From Micavibrio_A sp040381535 (lineage in GTDB: Bacteria > Pseudomonadota > Alphaproteobacteria > Micavibrionales > Micavibrionaceae): 64,000 nucleotides of DNA. Both the position numbers and the translations under genes were made by a program. Location of the stretch: contig JBEIHF010000004.1 in NCBI GenBank assembly GCA_040381535.1, forward strand, positions 28,139-92,138. The letters are read 5' to 3'. The notes beneath the pieces are model-generated. The model was not told where the DNA came from, ran no database searches, and saw only the letters and a program-made list of their open reading frames with translations. Shown here piece after piece: positions 16,097-25,495 of the stretch. Positions within the stretch are counted from its first letter, which is position 1, and each line of letters opens with the position of its first letter.

Positions 16097-17341
16097 GTGC
16101 GCATGGCAGCAAAGCAAAAGCCGATTTGGACGGATGTAACCATTGTGGGCGCCGGCCCCGCGGGATGCACCATGGCGGCCCTTTTGGGCGCGGGCGGCGT
16201 TTCGGCCGTGTGCGTCGATCAGGACGACCCCGCACGCACGCTGGGCAATGATTTCGACGGGCGCACCACCGCTATATCCTATGGTTCAAGACGCATCATC
16301 GATGCGGCGGGGGCTTGGGATTCATTAAAAGCGCAAGCCTGTCCCATCAAGGATATCAAAATTATGGAATCGGGATCGCCTGTCCTTCTCGAATTTCTGC
16401 GTAACGAAACAGAAGCCGAAGCGTTCGGATGGATCGTGGAAAATCGTCTTTTGCGCAAATCTTTGTATGAACGGATCAAAACTCTTAAAAATATCCAGTA
16501 TATCGCGCCATCAAAAATTACAGCCTTAGAACAGGGCAAAGATACCGTAAAAACATTCCTAGCGGACGGGCGGGAAATTCATTCTAAGCTTGTGATCGGT
16601 GCGGACGGGCGCAATTCGTTCACGCGCGAACAGATGGGCATCGCCACGCGCGGATGGAATTACAACCAACGCGCCTTGGTGTGTGTGATCGCCCATGAAA
16701 ACCCGCACAACAATACCGCCGTAGAAGATTTCCGCGGTAGCGGCCCTTTTGCCATTCTTCCCATGATGGATGACGATAAAGGCGGGTATCGTTCAGCATT
16801 GGTCTGGACCGAAGACGGCAAAGAAGATGAATCAGCCTTGCATTGGGATGAGGATATATTCAACGCCGCGATCACGGAGCGTTTTCCCGCTTCGTACGGT
16901 TTTGTGCGCGCCGCAGGAAAACGTTTTTCCTATCCGCTGGGCCTTATTCACGCTCAAAGCTATACTGCCCTGCGCATGGCTTTAATCGCAGATGCGGCGC
17001 ATGGTATCCACCCGATCGCGGGACAAGGATTGAATATCGGGTTGCGTGATATTGCCGTTTTGTCGGAGCTTTTGATTGATGCTAAAAAGGCAGGCGCGGA
17101 TCTGGGCGCGGATGCGGTTTTGCATGCTTATGAATCCCGTCGCCGCGCCGACAATATGGCGATGGCTGGTGTGACCGATATATTGAATAAGATTTTTTCG
17201 AACGATTCAAAATCGTTGCGTGCTTTGCGTATTGTGGGTTTAAAGATGGTACAGAAAATTGGCCCCGCGCGTCGTTTCTTAATGAAACAAGCCATGGGTG
17301 AAGGCGGTCAAATCTCTCCCCTGCACAAAATAAAAAAATAA
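16097..17341 (+). CDS. UbiH/UbiF/COQ6-family FAD-dependent ring hydroxylase
   Basis: 414 residues, normal for class A flavin monooxygenases that hydroxylate the ubiquinone ring. The FAD-binding dinucleotide fold is TDVTIVGAGPAGCTMAALL (residues about 12-30), the second motif LVIGADGRNSFTRE (about 163-176) and the third LIADAAHGIHPIAGQGLNIGL (about 294-314, key residues GD/AAH and GxGxNxG). Which ring position it acts on cannot be read from sequence. A GTG at 16097 is ideally spaced from AAAGGA; an ATG two codons later is also possible. It is convergent with, and 3 bp from, the next gene. Confidence 0.88.
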   Translation: MRMAAKQKPIWTDVTIVGAGPAGCTMAALLGAGGVSAVCVDQDDPARTLGNDFDGRTTAISYGSRRIIDAAGAWDSLKAQACPIKDIKIMESGSPVLLEFLRNETEAEAFGWIVENRLLRKSLYERIKTLKNIQYIAPSKITALEQGKDTVKTFLADGREIHSKLVIGADGRNSFTREQMGIATRGWNYNQRALVCVIAHENPHNNTAVEDFRGSGPFAILPMMDDDKGGYRSALVWTEDGKEDESALHWDEDIFNAAITERFPASYGFVRAAGKRFSYPLGLIHAQSYTALRMALIADAAHGIHPIAGQGLNIGLRDIAVLSELLIDAKKAGADLGADAVLHAYESRRRADNMAMAGVTDILNKIFSNDSKSLRALRIVGLKMVQKIGPARRFLMKQAMGEGGQISPLHKIKK

Positions 17342-17344
17342 TTA

Positions 17345-17998
17345 TTAGTCTTTGATAAGCGGATTTTTCCAATCCGGCGGCATGATCAAATTCATTTCCG
17401 TTTTTGCCACCACAGGCAAAAGCTTGTTGAATTTGCGCACTTCTTCCACGTCAATAGCGCGGCGGTTTCTTTGGATTTTGATGACCTTCATGCCTTGTTT
17501 TTCATCTGGCGCGAAAGTGCATTCGATCATTTCGTCCTTTTGTTCGCCGAAGGGATCAATGTGATTGAAGTAAATGCGGATGGCGGTGGCGGAACCTTCA
17601 ATGCCGGTATATTTCAACGTGTGTGGATAGGGCGTATTCATTTCCAGCCATACGGAGCAAAGGCCGTAGGTTTGCGGGCCGGGTTTACCGCCGCCAGCCA
17701 GCATAAACAAAATCAGCATGACTACGACACCCGCAGCGACGCCGCTGGCAACGATCTTGTTTTGTTTTTTCTTTTTTGCGACAGTGACAGGATCTACTTC
17801 GGCTTGTTCGGACAAAATCTCATCGATGGAAACATCGCCTCTATATTGCTCCGGTGCGTCGTCATAGAGGGGTTTTTCCGAGGGGATATCGTTTTCGATA
17901 GCGGTTAAATCGACTTCGTCTATTTGCGGCGCTTCGATAGGTAGGCTTGGTTTGCCCCCGTTGACACCCATTTTTTTTGTAATAGGTTTTTCATCCAT
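17345..17998 (-). CDS. Bitopic membrane protein at the end of the dot/icm operon, unknown
   Basis: 217 residues, not recognised. An acidic cytoplasmic N-terminus (about residues 1-80) with a VDPVTVAKKKKQNK basic stop precedes one membrane helix (SGVAAGVVVMLILFMLAGG, about 87-105). A periplasmic domain of about 110 residues contains two cysteines (YGLCSVWLEM, EMIECTFAP), likely to form a disulfide. It starts 3 bp after icmB and is the last gene of the minus-strand icm cluster, so it is probably a component or accessory of the secretion system. It has no similarity that I can see to IcmV, IcmW or DotA. Confidence 0.7.
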   Translation of the reverse strand: MDEKPITKKMGVNGGKPSLPIEAPQIDEVDLTAIENDIPSEKPLYDDAPEQYRGDVSIDEILSEQAEVDPVTVAKKKKQNKIVASGVAAGVVVMLILFMLAGGGKPGPQTYGLCSVWLEMNTPYPHTLKYTGIEGSATAIRIYFNHIDPFGEQKDEMIECTFAPDEKQGMKVIKIQRNRRAIDVEEVRKFNKLLPVVAKTEMNLIMPPDWKNPLIKD

Positions 17999-18001
17999 GG
18001 C

Positions 18002-20995
18002 TTACGCCGCTTCGCTGTCGGGGTTCTTATCCAGCCTACTTACGCTGGCTGCAATGAGCTCAGCCACTATGTCTTCAATGACCTGACTTACCGCGGCGGA
18101 GCGCACTTCACCTTTTTCCGAAAGCATCAACACGCGGCGTTTGATTTCACCGCGTGCGGAGCCACCCGGAAAGTTTGCGGCCAGCATCTGACGTGCACGC
18201 GCCGCGCCCAGTTTTTGATAGAGACGGCCGCGAATAGACACATCTTCGGAAGATGTCGACAGCGCCCAGAGCTCGATAGGGCCCAGCGTGTTGAGCAAAT
18301 GCTGTTCGAATTTACCTTCGGTCGTGCCAAGCACGAGCAGAGCGGGCGCGCCGCCGGCGCGGGGGCCGGTTAGTTTGTAGCGTATGATATTACGCGCGGT
18401 TTGCGACAGACCAAAACGTTCACGGATATTGTCTACGGCCTGATCAGAGATGGCCGCGCCCAAAACCCAAACGCCCGTGGCGAGATCGACCATGTCGTCG
18501 TCAAAATCGTCCAGAAGTTGTGAGGCCAGTGCAATCTGAACACCGCGCTTACGGCCCTCGCGAACGTCGCGGACGATCTGTGCGCGCACGGAGCGCGAGC
18601 GAGATGTTCTGTGGAATTCGTCGTAACACAAACGCTTTGGCGTCTCGATAATGTTTTGAATGCGGAGTTCGTGATAGAGTTTGTACTTCTCTGGCATGTG
18701 TTCGATCATCTCCATACCTACCCACCATGCACGGACCAGCACGTGACGTGCCAGCATGTACATGATTGAAGTCTGACGATCGGAGCTTTCATCCCCTTGC
18801 GGTGATACGTCCATCAAATCGAGCGCACAAACCCTTGCGCCCGACACATCGAAGCGCGTGATGCCTGACAAAATCGGGAATTCACGGATGGCGGATGTGA
18901 TCATGCGCTCGAAAGCGTTGATAACGGTTTCCGATGTCGTGCCGATACCGGTTTGTTCCAGCAATGATCTGATCTGCGGGCGGCGCGATGCTACGATGGC
19001 ATCGGACAATGTCGGTGATGCGTGACGCTGCGCCGACATAGCGACGTTGATTTCGCCGATATCGAACATGCGGTCCACGATATCCCACCAATAAGGATCT
19101 GTTGGCAGGTGCAGATTGTGTTTGGCAATTGCCTCGTCCACTTCGGAGTCGAGTCTTGGCAAATACGGGCGCGGTTCCGCGTTGGCGGCGGTATCATCGC
19201 GCCAGCGGAACATTTCATCGACCACAAGGCCGCAGAGCTGTTGCATACCGTCATAAGGGCGGTCCTGCCCAGCCGAAGTTGCCAGCAGTGTCAGGAGTTC
19301 GACGAGGTATGAGCGTTCGTCGATCATCGGGTAACGACAGCCTAGTTGCGTGTCGAAAGGATTGACCGAATAAGCCTGCGTCATTTGCAAACGGTGCGCG
19401 GCGGCTTGATGTTTTTTGTGTTCAGGCAGCGCTTCGCGGATCATCGAGATCATCCCCGAAGAAGACGGGCCGATATCGATCATCGCGATATAAGGCAATT
19501 GCGAAAGACCGCCGGACAAACAGGTCGCCATGTTGGTGGAGTTCAAAAGAACGGATTTACCCGCGCCGGGTTGTGCGAAAATCAGATCGAACCATGTGGT
19601 TGTAACGTTCGATCCCGTTTGATAGGGCCAGACTTTACCATCGGGTGTTCTAAACAGCATGGAGCCTGCGGCGAACGGCGATGAAGGGCGCTGCCACGGC
19701 ATCAGTTTCATGATTTCGAACATCGGCGCGATGGCAGCGGGCGCCGTGCCTGCGCAATGAATACCCATGGCGGAAGACATAACGCAATCAAGCGGATCGC
19801 CGGAGAATTCCGACACCTGACAATAGCCCCACGATTCCACGGCCTGAATAAGGTTCGACAAACGATCCTGCAAAAGGCGTAAGTTATCGCGCGGTGCCCA
19901 TGTCGCCATCGAGATGCGCACCCGCACGACGGGTTCTTTACGAGACAGACGCTGCAGACCCTCGAGCGAGAATTTGATTTGTTTGTTGAGCGGATTGGTA
20001 ACGCCCATCAATGTCGCGACAGACGAACGCAAGGATGTTGCATAAACGCCGCCACCTTCGATCAGGAAGGAAATGCGGTATGGCACTTTGGATTCGAATA
20101 AACGGTTCAAAAGCATCGGGAACGGTGACGGATCCATAGGCGCCAGCGTTATATCCGCACCGCCCCAGACCAGATCCCCGATGCGCACGAGGGTTTCGTT
20201 CAAAACATAACTATCGGCCAGCGCAAGCTGTTGGCGCAGGGACGGCCAGATAATATCCGACATATCTGTTTTCGACATCGGCGCGCGGGGCGGAATAACA
20301 TCGCCCGGCAAACAGGCGCGCCAGTTTTCATGTGCTTTGGTAGGATATAAATTATTTTTAACGGCGCGCAGAGCGTCCTGGACCTGCATGACTTCAGCGC
20401 GGATGCCGAGTTCATCCAAGGACGACATCACGCCCGCGATATAGGAGCGGTGACGTGTGCGCAATGCCTCGATGGTGGCGAGCGGGTTTTGAGCGTAGCC
20501 CGCCGATACCCATTTTTTACCATGCGCATCGGACGCCGCGCGTTTGAGTTCGCTCTTCGTCAGAATGCTGGGGCGCGTCCACAAAACGAAATAGCATTCT
20601 TCGTATGAAAGAAAGCGCGACAAATGGCGCACGCGTTCATCGAAAATATCCTTCATGTCCATTTCCATCGCTTCGGTGGAAACACGGGACGGCCTGATGA
20701 GATCTTCCAAATGACGTGTGATGCGGGCAGGATCGCGCACGAAATATACCTGCATTGCGTGGCCGATGCGGTCAAAACGTGCGCCGATTTTGATGGTCGA
20801 GCCTTCGATCAGGAAGTTATATTCCTCTTCCCCGATAATCTGGCGCGATCCGTCCACCTTCAGATAAGTAACCATCGAGCCGTCGGAGGACACCAGCGTT
20901 ACTTCATCGTCCGCGGTTTCCAAGCGTATAAACGTCTCCAACGACGCTTTCATAGCGATCTGAAACGGGGCCAGCAATTTGTCAAAAAGGCGCAT
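18002..20995 (-). CDS. icmB: Type IVB secretion ATPase IcmB/DotO
   Basis: 997 residues, the expected size for IcmB/DotO (VirB4-like, TraU in IncI plasmids). Walker A is FAQPGAGKSVLLNS at about residues 474-487. A Walker B region is near KRLCYDEFHRTSRSR (about 780-795), and later conserved segments are GRKRGVQIALASQLLDDF and VWVLGAAISDQAVDNIRERF. The protein is a hexameric cytoplasmic ATPase at the base of the Dot/Icm channel that powers assembly or transport. It lies directly downstream of icmJ, as in Legionella and Coxiella, with a 156 bp gap in which I see no gene. Confidence 0.93.
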   Translation of the reverse strand: MRLFDKLLAPFQIAMKASLETFIRLETADDEVTLVSSDGSMVTYLKVDGSRQIIGEEEYNFLIEGSTIKIGARFDRIGHAMQVYFVRDPARITRHLEDLIRPSRVSTEAMEMDMKDIFDERVRHLSRFLSYEECYFVLWTRPSILTKSELKRAASDAHGKKWVSAGYAQNPLATIEALRTRHRSYIAGVMSSLDELGIRAEVMQVQDALRAVKNNLYPTKAHENWRACLPGDVIPPRAPMSKTDMSDIIWPSLRQQLALADSYVLNETLVRIGDLVWGGADITLAPMDPSPFPMLLNRLFESKVPYRISFLIEGGGVYATSLRSSVATLMGVTNPLNKQIKFSLEGLQRLSRKEPVVRVRISMATWAPRDNLRLLQDRLSNLIQAVESWGYCQVSEFSGDPLDCVMSSAMGIHCAGTAPAAIAPMFEIMKLMPWQRPSSPFAAGSMLFRTPDGKVWPYQTGSNVTTTWFDLIFAQPGAGKSVLLNSTNMATCLSGGLSQLPYIAMIDIGPSSSGMISMIREALPEHKKHQAAAHRLQMTQAYSVNPFDTQLGCRYPMIDERSYLVELLTLLATSAGQDRPYDGMQQLCGLVVDEMFRWRDDTAANAEPRPYLPRLDSEVDEAIAKHNLHLPTDPYWWDIVDRMFDIGEINVAMSAQRHASPTLSDAIVASRRPQIRSLLEQTGIGTTSETVINAFERMITSAIREFPILSGITRFDVSGARVCALDLMDVSPQGDESSDRQTSIMYMLARHVLVRAWWVGMEMIEHMPEKYKLYHELRIQNIIETPKRLCYDEFHRTSRSRSVRAQIVRDVREGRKRGVQIALASQLLDDFDDDMVDLATGVWVLGAAISDQAVDNIRERFGLSQTARNIIRYKLTGPRAGGAPALLVLGTTEGKFEQHLLNTLGPIELWALSTSSEDVSIRGRLYQKLGAARARQMLAANFPGGSARGEIKRRVLMLSEKGEVRSAAVSQVIEDIVAELIAASVSRLDKNPDSEAA

Positions 20996-21151
20996 GAGGG
21001 CTTAATATTCTTCGGGGTGTTTTTTGCAAAAATATTACAGGCTAAAGGGTAGTATACTATGTCTTGGGAACATAGAGGAAATTTGGACTAAGCATTCGTT
21101 TTTAAGGGATAAATCAGCGCATCAAAACGGAGTGATCGAACCTGCGGAACG

Positions 21152-21841
21152 TCAAGCCGCTTGGGTTTTCATTTTTGCATAAATAGTTTTCCACTGGGCG
21201 GGCGGATACAAGGCGAACGGACCGTCCTTGGAACGCCAATAAGCCAGAATCTGCGGGAACTGGTTGAATTTCAATTCGCCCTCGCTGATGTTGCGCCGAT
21301 CCAGTGGCAACAGGCGCACGCCTTCGAGTTTTTCCTTACGGGCAGCGTAATGTTTGGGGCCCAGAAAATCGCGCATTACGGTCGCCAGAAAGAATGGATC
21401 ATCCGTCGCCAGCCTTGCACGCACATCTTCGCGGCGCGCCATGAGAGCGTCGATCGCGGCTCTTGCCGCATCAGCCATGGTGCCTTGGGAAATGCGCGCA
21501 ACGTATAATGCGCGCGCCATGTGGTTCAATTCCGCCTGCCCTATTTCCGGTAGCCAGATCATCACACCGGAGTTCATGACGCTGGTTTTTTCGAGATCAA
21601 AACATTGATGGCAGTAGATGCAGGCCGTCGCAAGATTGTCTTCGCGGACATCATCCAGATTGCCATTGATATGGGATAATTCTTGATATTTTTGGGATTG
21701 AAAGCCACAGAAACGGCAGGTGTGTTTATCGCGTTCAAGTATCTTCGGGCGCAGCCTTTGTAATTCCGCCGCAGCCTTTTCGGCAATTTGGGCATTGCCC
21801 GAAGATCGGACAATGCCCAGTGTTATTGGCAAATAAGCCAT
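21152..21841 (-). CDS. icmJ: IcmJ/DotN, zinc-binding subunit of the coupling complex
   Basis: 229 residues, about the size of Legionella DotN (208). Four cysteines in an HNH-like arrangement are visible: KHTCRFCGFQSQKYQELSHI (CxxC plus His) and ATACIYCHQCFDLEK. The flanking LITLG-type N-terminus (LPITLGIVRSSGN) and the GVMIWLPEIGQAELNHMARA segment match the IcmJ family. In Legionella DotN binds Zn and joins the DotL-DotM coupling protein complex. DotL and DotM are not in this window, so they should be elsewhere in the genome. It starts 13 bp after icmD. Confidence 0.88.
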   Translation of the reverse strand: MAYLPITLGIVRSSGNAQIAEKAAAELQRLRPKILERDKHTCRFCGFQSQKYQELSHINGNLDDVREDNLATACIYCHQCFDLEKTSVMNSGVMIWLPEIGQAELNHMARALYVARISQGTMADAARAAIDALMARREDVRARLATDDPFFLATVMRDFLGPKHYAARKEKLEGVRLLPLDRRNISEGELKFNQFPQILAYWRSKDGPFALYPPAQWKTIYAKMKTQAA

Positions 21842-21854
21842 TTAGCCTTCTATA

Positions 21855-22238
21855 TTAATTGACGCCCATCGTGATAGCGCCAACCGTCGGTACGGATGCG
21901 CCTGCACCAGAACCGATTGTCGTGAACATGGCTTCGTATACGATCGGCAGAGCGAACAAACCGCCACCGGCTGCCAAACGGATCGCGCCTTGTTGCAGCG
22001 GTGTTTGACCGGGGTTTTCAACATGGTCTTTGATTTTCAACACGCCAAGAACGCCAAGAACGATACCCATCATGTAAGATATACCGGTGATAATACCTGG
22101 AATCGTGCTGATAGAGCTTTCGATGTTCGTTACGATCGTACCGAAGTTCTGACCGGCAGAAGCGGATTCCACACCGGCCGTCATGCCGATAAATACGGCT
22201 GCGCCGCCTGCCATCAATTTTTGTTTCAATTTCGTCAT
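21855..22238 (-). CDS. icmD: IcmD/DotP-like small inner-membrane protein
   Basis: 127 residues, the size of IcmD/DotP (about 132). It has a signal peptide (LMAGGAAVFIGMTAGVESASA) and two hydrophobic helices: ITGISYMMGIVLGVLGVLKIK (about 50-70) and IRLAAGGGLFALPIVYEAMF (about 84-103). They are joined by a polar loop, KDHVENPGQTPLQQ, typical of the family (compare KQHKDNPTQ in Legionella, from memory). It has the best ribosome site in the cluster, AAGGAG, and a 416 bp gap upstream, so it may have its own strong promoter. Gene order icmG - icmD - icmJ - icmB supports the call; no separate icmC lies here. Confidence 0.75.
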   Translation of the reverse strand: MTKLKQKLMAGGAAVFIGMTAGVESASAGQNFGTIVTNIESSISTIPGIITGISYMMGIVLGVLGVLKIKDHVENPGQTPLQQGAIRLAAGGGLFALPIVYEAMFTTIGSGAGASVPTVGAITMGVN

Positions 22239-22654
22239 AGTCTTTCTCCTTCTAAGTCGTTAATTACCAAAACAGTTAAATTTTTAAACTTTGCCGTTCA
22301 CTTCAAATTCTTCGAAAGAATCGCTGCCTTATATTGTGCCACCTGTCTTCAAGTATACAAAATCAAAATTCTTTTTGCGAATTTGAACTCCTAAGGTTTT
22401 TTACAGGCTATCCCCTAAACAAGCTGGCCTATCAATCACCCTATAAATCCATTTAAACACATTTTGGACAAATTAGGCAAATTTGTGGAGATGGGGTCAG
22501 GAAATAACATATAACCAATTGTTTTTAATTAATAAAATAATATTTATTTTGATTCAATAATGTGCTGACTTACGTCTAATTGTGACAAAATTGTGTCAGA
22601 ATAGGGCAAGGTTTGATTAAAAGGGTTAGATGCGGCCTTTTCCCGTGAATTGCA
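22239..22654. other. 416 bp gap between icmG and icmD
   Basis: No gene supported on either strand. The stretch 22500-22565 is very A+T-rich. The gap probably holds the icmD promoter, but no -35/-10 pair could be chosen with confidence. Confidence 0.5.
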
Positions 22655-24139
22655 CTATTGGTGGATGGCACCTTGGGTGCCTTGAATGGTCCATTGACCG
22701 TTCTGATAGACGATACCCGTGACCTTGCCGATACCTGCCAGCGTGTCGCCCACGACAACGCTTTGCATGTCACGGGAGCCTTGCGGGGAAACCCATGCAC
22801 GGCCTGGCTGGGCGGCGCGTAACTCCCACTGGGAGGTTGGAGCAGGTTTGGCCGCGGCGGCCTTCTTCGGAGCGGGTACAGGGGCGGGAGCCGCCTCTTC
22901 GACCGTTTCTTCTATAGCCGCGTTTTCCAACGGCTCAGGGTTAGACTCAGCCTTTTTGAGCTTGGCTTTCTTCTCAGGCGCCTCAGCGGCGGGGCGCGAG
23001 CGGAGTTCGGCAATTTCCTCTTTCAAGGACTGAACGCTCTCTTCGATATCCTTGGTGTTATCGCCTTTGGCTTCGCGCACATTGTTCAGGTCAGTTTCGA
23101 TTGTCTCCATGCGTTTCAAGAGTTCATCGATCTTGCCTTCGAGTTTGCTTTCCAGCGCTTTGACTTCCTCGGCATCGACCACAGCCACAGAAGGTGTTTC
23201 GGCCACGGGAATCTCAACGGCCGCCTCGGCAGGTTTTTCTTCCGCTTTCACGTCTTCGGTTTTTGTTTCTTCGGCCGCAGCTGTCTCTTCAGACTTCGCT
23301 TCTTCCGCAGGTATATCACCCGCTTGATCGTCGGAGCGCTCTGCAATCGCTTTGCTCAATATGTCTTGTGCGCTCGGCGTTTCCGGAGAAGCGGTTGCTT
23401 CGGGAGGCGTCTCGCCCGCAGGAGTTTCAACAGCTGGAGTAGCCTCTACCGTCACCGACGCGTTGGAATCATCCGTTGTGATGGGCACAACAGGAATCTG
23501 TTCGCCGTTCGCGGCGGGAACGGTGTCATCGGGGCCGCGGGGGGCTTCGACCGATGGCGCCGCACCTTCTTCACCGGGCATCGGCGTCAAAGCGAGCGAT
23601 GTGTCTTCGGGTGCGATGGGCGTTGGTTGCGGCGGATTGGTTTCTTCGGGCACCTTGGTTAGGAAGCCTTGGTCTTCTTCGACAGGATTTTCCGCCGTCA
23701 AATCTTTGGGTTTATCGCCTAAAAGCGTGCCATCCATGATGCCGCCAATATTCAAAGGCGATTTGAAATTATCAACGGGCTTAGCGCCCGCAGCGCCGCC
23801 TGCCGGCGGTTTGCTCAAATTGAACAGCATCACGCCGACGCCGAGCACCACAGCGCCCATAATGATCAGCGTGTTCGAGCTCATTTTCTTTTTTTCGCCG
23901 GATTTTACGGGCTTGTCTTTTTTGGCCTTCTTGCCTTTTTTACCGGCGTCTTCGACTTCTTCATCCTGCCAATCTTCGGCTTCGAAATCTTCGTCGCCCA
24001 AATCGCCTTCTTCAGAGGGCAGATCTTCTATGCCGGCATCCTCGACCGTTTCGTCGAAATAGGCGTCGTCGAAATCTTCGCCTTCGAGCCCATTGTCATC
24101 GAATTCACCGCCGCCTTTGCCTTTGTTTTTGTCAATCAT
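22655..24139 (-). CDS. icmG: IcmG/DotF-like bitopic protein with enlarged acidic and coiled-coil regions
   Basis: 494 residues against about 270 in Legionella. Layout: acidic cytoplasmic N-terminus (residues 1-75), basic KKGKKAKKDKPVKSGEKKK, a membrane helix (SSNTLIIMGAVVLGVGVMLFNL, about 95-116 in part), a long Pro/Glu/Ala-rich low-complexity stretch (about 150-320), a coiled coil (EEVKALESKLEGKIDELLKRM and following), and a compact C-terminal domain. This last domain (SQWELRAAQPGRAWV, SVVVGDTLAGIGKVTGI, GQWTIQGTQGAI) is the recognisable IcmG/DotF/TraP end. Position between icmE and icmD agrees. In Legionella DotF is a periplasmic/inner-membrane part of the core complex. The expansion is mostly low complexity. 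Confidence 0.85.
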   Translation of the reverse strand: MIDKNKGKGGGEFDDNGLEGEDFDDAYFDETVEDAGIEDLPSEEGDLGDEDFEAEDWQDEEVEDAGKKGKKAKKDKPVKSGEKKKMSSNTLIIMGAVVLGVGVMLFNLSKPPAGGAAGAKPVDNFKSPLNIGGIMDGTLLGDKPKDLTAENPVEEDQGFLTKVPEETNPPQPTPIAPEDTSLALTPMPGEEGAAPSVEAPRGPDDTVPAANGEQIPVVPITTDDSNASVTVEATPAVETPAGETPPEATASPETPSAQDILSKAIAERSDDQAGDIPAEEAKSEETAAAEETKTEDVKAEEKPAEAAVEIPVAETPSVAVVDAEEVKALESKLEGKIDELLKRMETIETDLNNVREAKGDNTKDIEESVQSLKEEIAELRSRPAAEAPEKKAKLKKAESNPEPLENAAIEETVEEAAPAPVPAPKKAAAAKPAPTSQWELRAAQPGRAWVSPQGSRDMQSVVVGDTLAGIGKVTGIVYQNGQWTIQGTQGAIHQ

Positions 24140-24208
24140 CTGATCCGCCCGTTTTCCGATCGCTGTTTTCTCTAAGCGTTAATTACAAGCCTGAAATTAG
24201 GCGATTTT

Positions 24209-25495
24209 CTATCTGCTTTCAAGGCTGGTATCCACGACAGGGGCAATAAACAAAATGCCCATGGGGGTGCCGGATGCCAAGCGCAGCATAGGTTTGGTGT
24301 TGTCGGCCTCGTCGTTCAGAATGTCGCTTAGCTTGTCGCCCGCTTCGGAAACCCCCGATGCCACTTCTTGTTTACTGTCCTTGTTGGAGGTGGACTCAGT
24401 TACGGAAGAATCTGAAATAAAGACGCTGGTGGTACCGGATTCCGAAAGCGCGTCGGCAAAGCCCGTCACAAATGCAGCGGCCATCGGCAAGACGATACGC
24501 TTAAAGTAACGATTATCGATTTCCGTGACCATGCCTGGCAACGTGCTGTTTGGGTCAATCGCCACGGCCTCAACCGGATAATCGATACCGTCGATGACGA
24601 TCGTGTTGAAGTTGAGGGTGATATACTCATCCGTGGAGGTAAAACTTCCGATCACGCGAGAACCGCGCAGAGGACCCGAAATGATTTGCGCCATGACGGG
24701 GCCGGGCGCATCAGTGTTGGCCTCGATAACGGATTGGCCATATTCGATGGTGCCTGCAGGAATAACAATATCTTCGATTTGATCATCTTCCACGCCTGCT
24801 TTAGAAGCGCTGGCGGCCTGCGCGCGCATATTCTGCTCTTCGGCTTTTTTGCGTCTTTTCTCCTGCACCGCTTCCACGAAATCGACGCTCGTGATGTTTT
24901 TATTTTGAGGGCCTTCGATCTTTTGCGTTTTCAGCATGGATTGCATTTGTCCCGCCATCGAATCCGCCATCGCGTTGATAGCAGGCGTTTTGGTATCAAC
25001 CTGCTTACCCGCTTGTCCCGGGGGATTCGCTTGTTTCAGCGTTTCTTGCTGGCGCACGCGCTCTTCTTGCATGCGTTTCCAGCGATCAAGCGGATCTTCA
25101 CCCGACGGCGCTTCGAGAGGAGTCGGAAGCTGGCCCTTGGGTGGCTCGAACGGCATGGGAACGGCGGATTCCTCCTTGCGCGCTGCGTCTTCCGCGCGTT
25201 GCAAATTCGTTTCTTCGATGGAATCTTGCATCGTCTTGGAAACTTCGGATGTACCGGGCGCTTCGTTGACGTTATTTGCGCCCGTGGCAATCGTGGAGTC
25301 TGTCACTTTTTCTTCTGGGCCGCCGAACAAAACCAATCCGCCCGCGACGACCGCCAGACCCGCCAAGATGACGCCGATCTTGACCATCGGGTTGTTGCGC
25401 CACAAATCGCCCAGCGAACCTTTCTTCGAAAATTCATCGAAGCCACCGTCGTCAAAATTCTCGACGTCCAAATCATCGTTTTCATTTTTACTCAT
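24209..25495 (-). CDS. icmE: IcmE/DotG, VirB10-like core channel protein
   Basis: 428 residues. An acidic N-terminus, one membrane helix (VKIGVILAGLAVVAGGLVLFGG, about 39-58), a Pro/Gln-rich linker (about 110-200) and a C-terminal TrbI/VirB10-like beta-barrel domain. The last starts near VIPAGTIEYGQSVIEANTD and includes ISGPLRGSRVIGSF, FNTIVIDGIDYPVEAVAID and the terminal PMGILFIAPVVD. It spans both membranes in the core complex. It is near the length of plasmid TraO (about 430) and far shorter than Legionella DotG (about 1050); the pentapeptide-type repeats of that protein are missing. The start at 25495 has AAGGA upstream and overlaps the icmK stop by 8 bp. Confidence 0.9.
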   Translation of the reverse strand: MSKNENDDLDVENFDDGGFDEFSKKGSLGDLWRNNPMVKIGVILAGLAVVAGGLVLFGGPEEKVTDSTIATGANNVNEAPGTSEVSKTMQDSIEETNLQRAEDAARKEESAVPMPFEPPKGQLPTPLEAPSGEDPLDRWKRMQEERVRQQETLKQANPPGQAGKQVDTKTPAINAMADSMAGQMQSMLKTQKIEGPQNKNITSVDFVEAVQEKRRKKAEEQNMRAQAASASKAGVEDDQIEDIVIPAGTIEYGQSVIEANTDAPGPVMAQIISGPLRGSRVIGSFTSTDEYITLNFNTIVIDGIDYPVEAVAIDPNSTLPGMVTEIDNRYFKRIVLPMAAAFVTGFADALSESGTTSVFISDSSVTESTSNKDSKQEVASGVSEAGDKLSDILNDEADNTKPMLRLASGTPMGILFIAPVVDTSLESR

